Source: an uncultured Chlamydiae bacterium (GTDB taxonomy: Bacteria; Chlamydiota; Chlamydiia; Chlamydiales; Rhabdochlamydiaceae). From it: a stretch of DNA of 64,000 bases. The translations under genes were made by a program, and so were the position numbers. The notes beneath the pieces were generated by a model. That model was not told where the DNA came from. It did not search any database and was given only the letters and a program-made list of their open reading frames with translations. Shown here in pieces: positions 36,799-45,700 of this stretch. The DNA lies in NCBI GenBank assembly GCA_903824495.1, contig CAIJXB010000060.1:19963-83962 (forward strand), given 5' to 3'. How positions within the stretch are numbered: the first letter of the stretch is position 1; the number at the start of each line of letters is the position of its first letter.

Positions 36799-37128
36799 AT
36801 GAAAAAAACAAATTGGCCAAACACATCGGAGACATACAGGGAAAATGGCTACTCTGATGAAGTCATCGCAAATATCAAGTGGATGGAATCACAGCATCCC
36901 TTTCTAGGGGATTTGTTAGAAGAGTATCGGTACGTGCAGCCGGACGGTAGTCTGTTCTCTGAACACTCGCTACAGATCATCATCACCTTGTATAATATAA
37001 AGAGCATGCTGGAAGCTCAGAAAGACATCACCTGCGACATAGAAGAAAATCTTAAAAAGCTCATTAAATTGAACTTCCAAAGGGATGAGCCGACGGATGA
37101 TTTTCTTACCGATGATGATGTTTTTTGA
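36799..37128 (+). CDS. Small passenger gene in IS21 element, unknown
   Basis: 109-aa acidic protein (MKKTNWPNTSETYRENGYSD start, DEPTDDFLTDDDVF end) with predicted helices and no motif I recognise. AGGAG is present seven bases before the ATG, nine bases after istB, so it belongs to the same transcript. IS21 elements normally carry only istA and istB, so this is an extra gene. It might regulate transposition or be neutral cargo. Confidence 0.65.
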   Translation: MKKTNWPNTSETYRENGYSDEVIANIKWMESQHPFLGDLLEEYRYVQPDGSLFSEHSLQIIITLYNIKSMLEAQKDITCDIEENLKKLIKLNFQRDEPTDDFLTDDDVF

Positions 37129-37150
37129 AGAAAATACTATGCGTTTTTCA

Positions 37151-37234
37151 CCTCCCCCTAGGGGGAGGCTCCTTACCCCCAATGTTCCATTGGGGGGCTT
37201 TGCCCCGTGCCCCAGCAAGGGCTCTCGCCCTTTG
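37151..37234. repeat. Cluster of three GC-rich palindromes
   Basis: Three successive hairpins in a GC-rich block unlike the surroundings: CCTCCCCCTAGGGGGAGG (perfect 18-bp palindrome, 37151-37168), CCCCCAATG-TTC-CATTGGGGG (37176-37196) and GCAAGGGC-TCTC-GCCCTTTGC (37215-37234). They lie inside the IS21 element after its last gene. They may act as a transcription barrier, or be a REP-like sequence. A minus-strand frame through them (36970-37263) is an artefact. Confidence 0.6.
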
Positions 37235-37487
37235 CATACCCACGTGACGTAAAGGGATTTCATCGTTTGACTATTGCTTTAAATTTTGCTTTTAAAGCAT
37301 CATGAGCCACATTCGAGGCTCTTAACAAAAAAGAGAACGAAAAGCACAGAAAATAAAACCTAAGAGTTAAAAAAAAGAATAAAGAAAAAAGGAGATTGTG
37401 TAGTCAATTATTTACTACCAGCGGATGTTCGTAGAATCAAGGCGCGGATAGTCGTAGAAACAGAGCGCGGATGTCGTAGAATAGCCA

Positions 37488-37615
37488 AAAGCAGCTTTTA
37501 GCCAACGTTTTCGCGTTTTTTGTTCTTTCTCATCGATCTGATATAATTGCGAAACAATAAAATCCCTTCTAAAGCCAACAAGGATAACCATATTAATGGT
37601 AAAAAAGCTAGGCAT
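37488..37615 (-). pseudogene. 5' fragment of the membrane-protein gene split by IS21
   Basis: Reading from ATG 37615 gives MPSFFTINMVILVG..., then EKEQKTRKRWLKAAF and runs into the right IS end. The codon phase at the AAAGC duplication is the same as in the left fragment, so the two join without a shift. The start is uncertain: an overlapping frame from 37680 also encodes a hydrophobic stretch, and the upstream DNA carries Rhs debris. Confidence 0.45.
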
Positions 37616-37645
37616 TTGTTGAACAAGAGGCTACCTAGATTCCCA

Positions 37646-37717
37646 ATGGAAGGGGGTTTATCAATTAATTTTGATAGCATTTATCAGTATTGTAGATCTA
37701 AAATAGAGGGTCTTTAG
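37646..37717 (+). pseudogene. Remnant of an Rhs C-terminal linker
   Basis: The plus strand reads MEGGLSINFDSIYQYCRSKIEGL-stop, aligned without gaps to DMLSIDESDSIYQSYRSKTTLG of the Rhs protein. The DNA match includes 15 identical bases (37673-37687 versus 31920-31934) and the GATCTAAAA that follows at the same distance. It shows a second Rhs locus or a displaced Rhs tip once lay here. Confidence 0.55.
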
Positions 37718-37740
37718 AGCTGTAAAAAGGGGAAAATGGG

Positions 37741-37830
37741 TTGAAAAACAAAAAAAAATTAACACCTATTTTGCTAATGGTTATTTCATTCTTGTGTGGG
37801 TTTCTTATTGGACACAATTGGCCCTGTTGA
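37741..37830 (+). CDS. Possible 29-aa single-TM peptide
   Basis: TTG start with AAGGGG eight bases upstream, then KNKKKLTPILLMVISFLCGF and LIGHNWPC-stop: positive N-terminus and one TM helix. The GFLIGHNW end resembles GVVIGHNLYYRW in the small protein at 48766-48987. It may be a small protein or the start of a truncated gene. Confidence 0.3.
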   Translation: MKNKKKLTPILLMVISFLCGFLIGHNWPC

Positions 37831-38170
37831 AAAAATCACGAGAAAAATCCTGTTTTCAGACCTTCTAAAGGGCGATATTCGTGCAGGAACTATCATCATT
37901 TCCCTCGTAAGGCTAACAAGAAAGGGTCTGTTTTCGGAATAAGTCAAATCGCACGGCCTCTGAAGCTGTCTATTTTAGGCAGTGAATTAGCCATTCGAAC
38001 CACACAACAACCTCTAGTTTATTAATCACCTTGATCTGTCGCCAAACACATGCTTTCCGACAGGTTCAAAACTTTCAAAACTTTTTTGTGAAAAATTCAC
38101 TTTTTGTGTGCGAAAAATATTGTCGGATTGATATGGTGTACGAAAACTTTTAATGAGGGGTTTTTCGTTT
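37831..38170. other. Non-coding stretch before resolvase
   Basis: No convincing reading frame. It contains a direct repeat CTGTTTTC(A/G)GA (37849 and 37930) and an inverted repeat CCGACA...TGTCGG (about 38057 and 38122) with an AT-rich core GTGAAAAATTCAC. Such repeats next to a serine recombinase gene could be its res-type binding site; this is inference. Confidence 0.35.
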
Positions 38171-38767
38171 ATGCTAATTGGATATATGCGTGTTTCTTCA
38201 GAGTCCGATCGTCAAAATACCGATTTACAACGCGATGCTCTTCTTAATGCCGGAGTTGATTCGCGACATCTCTTTGAAGACAGAGCATCGGGAGCTCGTG
38301 ATGATCGGCTCGGATTGGCTAAAGCCCTTGCTTACGTGAAGCCAGGTGATGTGCTCATTGTTTGGAAACTGGATCGCTTGGGGAGATCCTTGACCCATCT
38401 CATTGAAATCATCAATACGCTCAAAGAAAATCAAGTAGCGTTTCGCTCTCTCACAGAAGGAATGGACACTGCGACAGCATCCGGCGAGCTGCTTTTTCAT
38501 ATGTTTGGAGCCCTGGCTCAATATGAAAGGGCCTTGATTACAGAAAGGGTGAATGCAGGATTGGCAGCGGCACGTCGTCGAGGACGCAGGGGAGGGCGCC
38601 CCCTGGCAATTTCTCAAGAAAAGATTACTGTTATCATGGAATCTTTACGCAAAGGCATGTCCAAATCCGCCGTATGCCGCACTTTCGATGTAAAGCGCTC
38701 AACCTTAATCGATACGTTGGCTCGGATGGGCTGGAAAGGAATAACGTCAATCTCTACCGCCCTTTGA
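38171..38767 (+). CDS. Serine recombinase, resolvase/invertase family
   Basis: 198 aa. Catalytic serine in GYMRVSSESDRQNTDLQRDAL near residue 10, then FEDRASGARDDRLGL, VWKLDRLGRSLTHLIE (the conserved Arg pair) and GALAQYERALITERVNAGLAAARRRGRRGGRP. It ends with a helix-turn-helix (KSAVCRTFDVKRSTLIDTLARMGW). This is the Tn3 resolvase/DNA invertase class. The start at 38171 is preferred, with AGGGG upstream; the frame goes up to 38153. No transposase of a Tn3 element is near, so it may resolve element dimers or be an orphan. The stop overlaps an ATG (TGATG). Confidence 0.88.
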   Translation: MLIGYMRVSSESDRQNTDLQRDALLNAGVDSRHLFEDRASGARDDRLGLAKALAYVKPGDVLIVWKLDRLGRSLTHLIEIINTLKENQVAFRSLTEGMDTATASGELLFHMFGALAQYERALITERVNAGLAAARRRGRRGGRPLAISQEKITVIMESLRKGMSKSAVCRTFDVKRSTLIDTLARMGWKGITSISTAL

Positions 38768-38840
38768 TGCAATATGCCTTTCTATTCTTTCTCGGGATGA
38801 TGGCCTTACCTAGAGCTCAGGGCCTAAAAAGTTATTTAAG
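38767..38840 (+). pseudogene. Short signal-peptide-like frame cut by the group II intron
   Basis: From ATG 38767, overlapping the resolvase stop, the frame reads MQYAFLFFLGMMALPRAQG and LKSYL, then meets the intron boundary near 38840. Across the intron the joined frame stops within a few codons (position 40718 on). It could be the 5' end of an exported-protein gene lost when the intron entered, or chance. Confidence 0.25.
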
Positions 38841-38880
38841 TGAGTAGAGGAGTCTAGTCGCTTAGCCTCCCCCCTCGTTA

Positions 38881-38913
38881 GAACCCATCGTGCCCTATTA
38901 AGGCAATAGGCTC
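38881..38913 (-). ncRNA. Group II intron domain V
   Basis: The minus strand reads GAGCC-UAU-UGCC-loop-GGGCA-CG-AUG-GGUUC. GAGCC pairs with GGUUC, UAU with AUG, UGCC with GGCA, with the typical 2-nt CG bulge. This is the catalytic hairpin that identifies group II introns. Confidence 0.85.
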
Positions 38914-38940
38914 ATGATATACAACATTTACTTGGCATCT

Positions 38941-40245
38941 TCAGAACAATCTGTGCACAATCCTTACAGTGGGCATCGGATTCTTCTGAATAAAGGCGTG
39001 GAACTGCTCCCAGTTGAAACTCCTCTTCTGGCTGCGCCTGTTCAGCCATTTAAACATGATCATCCCCCCTTGATACAGGAACTTCTGCACGAATCTCGTA
39101 TTATGTGAGACCCCATAATACTGAACGTGTCCTCGCATTTTACTGCAAAAACTCTTCCAGATATCCTTGAGCGGTCTTCTGTTCCTTTCCTGCTTGATCC
39201 ATTGCGTTACGTTCCGCAGCTTTGCACTCAGGGTTTTCCCTCGCGTTTTCAGTTTTGGTATTACCCGCTTCCCTCGCGATCGTCCCCAATATATCGTAAA
39301 GCCTAGGAAATCGAAGGTCCCTTGGTTTTCCTTCCTTTTATCGAAAGGCACCAGCTTTGTCTTTTCCTCATTCAGTTGAAGCTTGAACTTAGCGAGGCGT
39401 TTGCCTAGGGCTTCTTTTATTCGCACTGCATCATCTTCGTATTCGCAGCAGATGACTCCGTCATCTGCATAGCGAAACAAGGCAACCTTGCCTTTACAGT
39501 TAGGTTTAACCATTTCTTCGATCCAGAGATCTATAGCATAATGAGCGAAGATATTTGCCAGTATAGGGCTGCAAATAGACCCTTGGGGCACTCCCTCTTC
39601 ACTGACTGTCATCTCTCCTTCTGCTAGTACACCTGCCTTGAACATTCGATTTATGTATCTCATAAACTTCGGGTCTCTGATCCTCTGCTTGAGAAGATCT
39701 TCCAATAAGTGATGATCTATTGTACCAAAGAAATTCTTCAGATCTATGTCTATGACTGTCTGGATCTCATTATCGTATAGATGCTGCATGAGGACCTTGA
39801 TCGCCGTGTGACATCCTTTTCCTGGTCTGAACCCGTGAGAGCATTCTAGGAAACAAGGCTCATATATGCTTTCCAGTACTCTTCGCATCATGCTTTGTAC
39901 GATCTTATCTTCAAGATTGCTAATTCCAAGAGGTCTTGTTGCTCCAATCTTTCCTTCCTTCGGAAACAATACTTGCCGTACTGGTCCAGGAATATAAGCC
40001 ATCTTCTTCATTCTCTCATGGAGAGCCTTGATGTTGTTATCCAGATTTCCTGCGTAGGTCTGTTTATCTACACCATCTATCCCTTTCGCTTTGTTACCAT
40101 CCAGTTGATGGAAGCATTGCTCCAGTGATTCGTGATTAAATAAGTGCATCAGACTTTCAAATTCTTTGTCCTTATTCTGCTCTGATAGCCAAGCTATCCT
40201 GTTCAATACCGTTTCCGTTTTTGATAGGGTCTCTGTCATACCCAT
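38941..40245 (-). CDS. ltrA: Group II intron reverse transcriptase/maturase
   Basis: 434 aa. RT motifs in order: KAKGIDGVDKQTYA, PGPVRQVLFPKEGKIGATRPLGISNLEDKIVQ, FLECSHGFRPGKGCHTAI, VIDIDLKNFFGTIDH, VPQGSICSPILANIFAHYAID, and catalytic FRYADDGVI. LNEEKTKLVPF and FDFLGFTIYWG follow, then a maturase (X) domain with RGHVQYYGVSHN. There is no HNH endonuclease at the C-terminus, so retrohoming would use endonuclease-independent routes. AAAGGAG precedes ATG 40245 by five bases. All catalytic residues are present; probably functional. Confidence 0.9.
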   Translation of the reverse strand: MGMTETLSKTETVLNRIAWLSEQNKDKEFESLMHLFNHESLEQCFHQLDGNKAKGIDGVDKQTYAGNLDNNIKALHERMKKMAYIPGPVRQVLFPKEGKIGATRPLGISNLEDKIVQSMMRRVLESIYEPCFLECSHGFRPGKGCHTAIKVLMQHLYDNEIQTVIDIDLKNFFGTIDHHLLEDLLKQRIRDPKFMRYINRMFKAGVLAEGEMTVSEEGVPQGSICSPILANIFAHYAIDLWIEEMVKPNCKGKVALFRYADDGVICCEYEDDAVRIKEALGKRLAKFKLQLNEEKTKLVPFDKRKENQGTFDFLGFTIYWGRSRGKRVIPKLKTRGKTLSAKLRNVTQWIKQERNRRPLKDIWKSFCSKMRGHVQYYGVSHNTRFVQKFLYQGGMIMFKWLNRRSQKRSFNWEQFHAFIQKNPMPTVRIVHRLF

Positions 40246-40771
40246 AACGTCTCCTTTACTAAGGTCATTATTTACCTAGAGTCCTTCCCTCCACCGACGT
40301 TACTCGGCTTCATCAGTACTATGACTCATCTGACTTCCTTGATAACCGTTTAGCCTCGCTCGCTTGTACACTTGCTGAAACTATACTCCCATACAGAGGG
40401 CTACAAGGATCTCCCACGTTCACTTATTAACTTTCATTACATGCCATGCTCTATGACCCCGGAGAGACCTCAGACCCTGCCACGATTGGGGTCTGTGGTA
40501 TTGCCTTCTGGTATCAATACACCATCGGCTCTCTCATCATTGAATTTTAACGAGGCTCAATCACTTCACCCTTTCGGATTACGGCCTATATTTTCTCTGT
40601 CCTACGCTTAATCTACTTCGTTACCTCCGTATATCCAAGGACTTGATAAGAGGTGGGTGGGCATCCCTTCCTCTGCTGAACTTACATCAGCTAGTTAATA
40701 AGCACCTCGTGGCGCACATTGATTAATTCTCTATGAGTGCCTATAATTTAATGATTTACATGGGGACCATT

Positions 40772-42421
40772 ATGAATGAAACAATAATCACATGCTCGAA
40801 TTGCAAAACAGAAATTAAACTTACAGAATCTCTTGCAGCTCCACTATTGGAAGCCACTCGTCAGCAGTTTTCTCAGCAATTATCTCAAAAAGAAGCCGAA
40901 ATGAGCAAACGCGAAGGAATCATGCGGGAGCAGCTGGCCTCCATAGAAAAATCACAAAAAGAGTTGGATCAACAGATCGCCGAAAAAATGAAGGCCGAAC
41001 GACAAATTATTACAGCCGAAGAAGCCAAAAAAGCTCGAGAAGCTCTCGCAGATCAAATCTCCAAAGTTGAACAAGAGAAAAGCATAACGGAAGAGATCCT
41101 AAAAGATAGGGATGCAAAACTGGCAGAATTTCGAAAAAACGAACTTGAATTACGAAAAGCACAGCAAAAACTTCAAGATGACAAAGCTCAGCAAGAACTC
41201 GATATGCAACGTGTAATTGATACACAACGAATACAATATGAGGAAAAATCAGCCCAAAAAGAAGCTGAAGTGGGCAAACGTGAAGGAATCATACGAGAAC
41301 AGTTGGCCTCCATAGAAAAATCACAAAAAGAGTTGGATCAACAGATCGCCGAAAAAATGAAGGCCGAACGACAAATTATTACAGCCGAAGAAGCTAAAAA
41401 AGCTCGAGAAGCTCTCTCAGACCAAATCTTCAAAGCAGAACAAGAGAAAAGTGCAACAGAAGAGCTCTTAAAAGATAGGGATGCCAAACTGGCGGATTTT
41501 CGAAAAAATGAACTTGAATTACGAAAAGCTCAGCAAAAACTTCAAGATGACAAAGCTCAGCTAGAACTCGATATGCAGCGTGCTCTGGACGTAGAACGAG
41601 ACCAAATTCGCACTAAGGCACAAAAAGAAGCCGATGACCAGTCTCGTCTTAAAATTGCAGAAAAAGAAAAGACTATCCAGGGATTGCAAGAAAAATTACA
41701 CGAAGCCTTAAGAAAAGCTGAGCAAGGTTCGCAGCAACTTCAAGGAGAAGTTCAAGAGTTAGAGCTCGAATTGCTTTTACAGACAACATTCCCACAAGAC
41801 ACTATTGCCCCCGTACCCAAAGGCGAACATGGAGGGGACGTACTGCATCGTGTTCTTGGACCATTCAATCAAGGTTGTGGTACAATCCTGTGGGAGTCAA
41901 AACGCACTAAGAATTGGAGTGATACTTGGCTTACAAAATTACGAGAAGATCAAAGAGCTGCCAAAGCAGACATTGCTATCATTATGTCACAAGTTCTCCC
42001 TAAGGGCATTGAAACTTTTAATATTATCGAAGGCATTTGGATCGTCGATCCACGGTATTTCATTCCTCTTGCCATAACTCTTCGACAGTCACTTATTGAG
42101 TTGTCTTCTGCACGAAACGCAACAGAAGGGCAACAAACCAAAATGGCACTAACATACCAATATTTGACTGGACCTCGGTTCAAGCAACGCATTGAGGCTA
42201 TTGTCGAAAAATTCAGCGACATGCAAGAAGACCTTAATAAAGAACGAAAACTGCTGACTCGCCTTTGGGCTAAACGTGAAGCGCAGATTCAAGGCGTTAT
42301 AGAATCAACTGCTGGGATGTATGGAGACCTCCAGGGAATTGCGGGCAAGACTCTTCAAGAAATCGAAGGATTGAACATCCAGATGCTAGAGAACCAAGAA
42401 GCTGACGAGTTATTTCAATAA
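40772..42421 (+). CDS. DUF2130 protein with long coiled coil
   Basis: 549 aa. Short N-terminal CSNCKTEIKL zinc-knuckle half, then about 300 residues of charged coiled coil, then a C-terminal DUF2130 domain from about residue 345 (LLLQTTFPQDTIAPVPKGEHGGDVLHRV, ILWESKRTKNWSDTWLTKLREDQR, IWIVDPRYFIPLA). The KxxK/WESK core recalls PD-(D/E)xK nucleases. The coiled coil contains a near-perfect duplication of 123 aa. GGGG lies six bases upstream of ATG 40772, preferred over three upstream in-frame ATGs. The family's function is not established. It precedes the large helicase gene by 290 nt and may be a partner. Confidence 0.8.
   Translation: MNETIITCSNCKTEIKLTESLAAPLLEATRQQFSQQLSQKEAEMSKREGIMREQLASIEKSQKELDQQIAEKMKAERQIITAEEAKKAREALADQISKVEQEKSITEEILKDRDAKLAEFRKNELELRKAQQKLQDDKAQQELDMQRVIDTQRIQYEEKSAQKEAEVGKREGIIREQLASIEKSQKELDQQIAEKMKAERQIITAEEAKKAREALSDQIFKAEQEKSATEELLKDRDAKLADFRKNELELRKAQQKLQDDKAQLELDMQRALDVERDQIRTKAQKEADDQSRLKIAEKEKTIQGLQEKLHEALRKAEQGSQQLQGEVQELELELLLQTTFPQDTIAPVPKGEHGGDVLHRVLGPFNQGCGTILWESKRTKNWSDTWLTKLREDQRAAKADIAIIMSQVLPKGIETFNIIEGIWIVDPRYFIPLAITLRQSLIELSSARNATEGQQTKMALTYQYLTGPRFKQRIEAIVEKFSDMQEDLNKERKLLTRLWAKREAQIQGVIESTAGMYGDLQGIAGKTLQEIEGLNIQMLENQEADELFQ
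40891..41600 (+). repeat. Tandem 369-bp direct duplication inside the DUF2130 gene
   Basis: Two copies offset by exactly 369 bases (123 codons), for example CCATAGAAAAATCACAAAAA at 40941 and at 41310. They encode the LASIEKSQKELDQQIAEKMK... and KDRDAKLAxFRKNELELRK... blocks. High DNA identity indicates a recent in-frame duplication that lengthens the coiled coil. Confidence 0.8.
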
Positions 42422-42708
42422 AATGCATCTATTCATTTTAACATGCAATATGTTGAAATTACGAAAAAACAAGGGGTGATTTGAAATAGAAAAATAACTG
42501 CTTCCCTATTTAGAATCACCTCCCTTTTCTTAAGTTTCTCTTCGCCTCTGAAAAAACAAATTAATTATTCGTATTTACCTAAAACGCCTAAGAATGCACT
42601 GTATTCTATATTCTCATAAAGATGTACCAGGATCTTTCGAAACGGAAGCCTCTTAACTTTGCGATAGATTTAGTGAGTTTTTCAATAAAGGAAAATCGAA
42701 ATAAGCAT
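42422..42708. other. Spacer before the helicase gene
   Basis: AT-rich, no convincing separate gene. It holds an imperfect inverted repeat AAGGGGTGATT/AATCACCTCCCTT (about 42470-42535) that might be a terminator or operator. The helicase frame stays open from 42622, but no ribosome site supports that start. Confidence 0.3.
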
Positions 42709-45700
42709 ATGAAATCTAAACACTTAAAAACAAAAAAAATTGTTGATTCAGGAATTTTTCGCGAGATTAATAATTTCAACCAGCTAGAAAATAGAATTTC
42801 CAAATTACCCGAACATGAACGCGGAGATGCATTTGAAGTTTTTGCAGAAGCCTATTTTGCAACGCAAAAGCTTTCACAAGCAGCTGAAGTATGGCCTAAC
42901 AATACGATCCCCATTTCTCTACTTACTAATTTGGGTCTCACCTCAAGAGACATGGGGGTGGATGGGATTTTTCTTACAAAAGAAGATCATTACCACGCCT
43001 ATCAAGTTAAATTTCGCACGGGCCGTACAAGTTTGAAATGGGAAGAGTTATCGACATTTATGGGGTTAAGTGACCGTGTGAAGGAGCGAGTTCTTTTTAC
43101 AAACTCATGCGATCTTCCAGCCTTGATGCAAGATCGGACTGATTTCTATGCAGTTAAAGGAAATGATCTTGACACCCTTAATGAGCGTGACTTTCAGTGT
43201 ATTGAAGAGTGGCTTAAAAATGGAGCTTTTGCATTTAAACGAAAAGAACCTAAACCCCATCAGAATGAAGCCCTAGCAAACATCCTATCTGCATTAAATG
43301 TTAAAGATAGAACGACAGCAGTTATGGCCTGTGGAACAGGAAAAACGCTGATTTCTCTTTGGCTAGCAGAAAAAATGAATGTTAACTCTATCGTTGTTTT
43401 AGTTCCCTCCCTTTCTTTGATAAGACAAATGCTACATGAATGGATGAAGGAAACGGTTTGGCAAGATTATTCATTCCTTTGTGTATGTTCGGATAAAAGT
43501 GTAGCCAAGGGAATTGATGAAATTGTCCTGCATCAAACAGATCTAGACTTTCCAGTAACAACATCTAGCGAATCTATTCACTCGTTCCTTCAAAACAAGC
43601 CAAGCCAGCGTAAAATAATTTTTTCCACATATCACTCTTCAAAAGTCCTTGCACAGGGATTACCAGCTGGATATTCATTTGATTTAGGAATATTCGATGA
43701 GGCTCATAAAACAACAGGAAGAGAGGGAACGACCTTCGGATTCGCCTTAAAGAATGAAAATCTTTTTATTCAAAAACGTTTATTTCTCACAGCAACTCCG
43801 CGACATTATGACATAAAGAAAAAAGACAGAGAGGGGAACCTCCGTCTTGTTTTTTCCATGGATAATCCTGAAATTTATGGGACAACTTCTTATAAACTTT
43901 CCTTTGCTTCTGCTGCTGCTGAGGGGATCATATGCCCCTATAAGATTGTCATTTCAATTGTGACTGATGAAACCATTACGAGAGATCTACTAAAGCGAGG
44001 GGAGGTCATTGTCAATGGCGACGTCATTAAGGCAAATCAGATTGCGCGGATTTTTGCTCTAAAGACCGCTATTGAGAAGTTCAATGTGAAGCAAATATTT
44101 ACCTTCCATAGCTCTGTTGATTCAGCAAAGTCATTCACCTCTAGCTCTGAAGAAGGGGCTGGAGCCTACCTCGATAATTTTAGTACGTATCACGTAAATG
44201 GAGAAATGCCAACCAGTACACGTGAAAAGATCATGCGTGAATTCGAAAAAGCTCCTCAAGCCATTATATCAAATGCGAGATGTCTTACTGAAGGCGTAAA
44301 CGTTCCTGCGGTAGATATGGTGGTGTTCATGTCTCCTAAAAAAAGCAAGGTGGATATTGTTCAAGCTGCAGGCCGAGCTATGCGCAAATCAGATGGAAAA
44401 CAATTTGGCTATATATTGCTGCCTATCCACCTACAAACAGCTAAAGATGAAAATCTTGAAAGTGCTTTGGAAAACACTCAATTTGAAGAAGTTTGGGATG
44501 TTTTAGAAGCAATGTTGGAACAGGATGAAGACCTAGCTGAAATCATCCAACAGATGCGGGAAGACATCGGCAGAAAAGGGGGATTTGATGATAGTCGATT
44601 AAGAGAACGTCTGGAGTTCCTAGGTCCTGAGCTTGAAATAAACTTTCTACGTCAAACTATAACGACTATTATTGTTGATAAACTTAGTTCCAGCTGGGAT
44701 GAGCGCTATGGTGAACTTGCGCGGTTTAGAGAAAAATACGGACACTGTAATGTTCCCGATACATTTTTAGAAAATCAAAAACTTGGCTTTTGGGTTGGTA
44801 TCCAAAGATCATATTTCAAGAAAAACAAACTTTCAAAAGATAAAGTTGAAAAACTTAATAAAATTGGTTTTGTTTGGAATCCTTTTGATACAGCATGGCA
44901 CGAAATGTTCAATGCTTTATATGAGTTCAAACAAAGCACAGGTCATTTAGACGTCTGGATGGCTCCTGTTCGAAATGAACGCCTATGTACATGGGTGCAA
45001 AAACAGCGGCAAAACTACAGTAAAAACAAACTAGCTCTCAATTATATCAAGAAACTCGAAGAGATTGGTTTTGTCTGGAACCCTCTTATTGTAGCTTGGG
45101 AAGAGATGTTTGTTGAGCTTAGCAAATTTAAGCAAGAACATGGGCACTGTAACGTAAAACAAAAATACCCTCCAAATCCACAACTTGCCACTTGGGTCAA
45201 TACGCAACGCGACCAATATAAAGAAGGGAAGTGCCTACCAGAGCGTATTAAGAGGTTGGAAGAACTAGGATTTGTGTGGGATACCAATATTGCAGCATGG
45301 GAAAATATGTTTTTGGAATTGTGTAAATTCAAAGACAAGCAGGGACACTGTAACGTCCCAACAGGATACCCTGAGAATCCTCGACTTGCTACTTGGGTAA
45401 CAACGCAACGCGGTGACTATAAAGATGGTAGAATTGCCTCACACCGTCGAGAAAGGCTTGAAAAAATCGGATTCGAGTGGAATACAAATGAGAGCGCCTG
45501 GGAAAAAATGTATGCCGCTCTAATGCAATTCAAACAAGATGTTGGGCACTGTAATGTCCCACCTAAATACAAAAATAAGCAGTTAGGTTCATGGGTTGCA
45601 CATCAAAGAGAAGCATTCAGACAAAGCACGATAGACAGTCAAAGAGTTAGTCGTTTAGAAGAACTTGGATTTATATTCGATCCTTTAAATGCATTGTGGG

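Larger units (their letters stand above)
34314..37487 (+). mobile_element. Complete IS21-family element, 3174 bp
   Basis: Ends are imperfect inverted repeats beginning TGG: TGGATATTCTACCAACATCC on the left and TGGCTATTCTACGACATCC on the right. Each end carries further inner copies of the GCGGAT-GT-CGTAGAA motif, about 22-23 bases apart (two on the left, three on the right at 37423-37480), the usual multiple transposase sites of IS21. Contents are istA, istB, a small passenger gene and three GC-rich palindromes near the right end. It is flanked by a perfect 5-bp duplication. The element looks intact and may be active. Confidence 0.85.
38840..40717 (-). mobile_element. Group II intron, about 1.9 kb
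   Basis: On the minus strand the element begins with GTGCG at 40717, the group II 5' consensus. It contains a reverse transcriptase gene, then a canonical domain V at 38881-38913, then a domain VI-like stem ending in CTACTCAC near 38840. The ~470 bases from 40717 to 40245 hold domains I-IV RNA and no other gene. The exact 3' boundary is uncertain by a few bases. It lies between the resolvase and DUF2130 genes, antisense to both, so it cannot be spliced from their transcripts. Confidence 0.8.

Noticed and set aside
36970..37263. Minus-strand frame of 97 codons across the palindrome cluster
   Set aside because: It lies mostly antisense to the passenger gene and its remaining residues are produced by GC-rich palindromes; no ribosome site.
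37498..37680. Alternative minus-strand frame with a hydrophobic stretch next to the IS21 right end
   Set aside because: It stops before the element and its 5' part is antisense to Rhs debris; the other frame joins in phase across the insertion.
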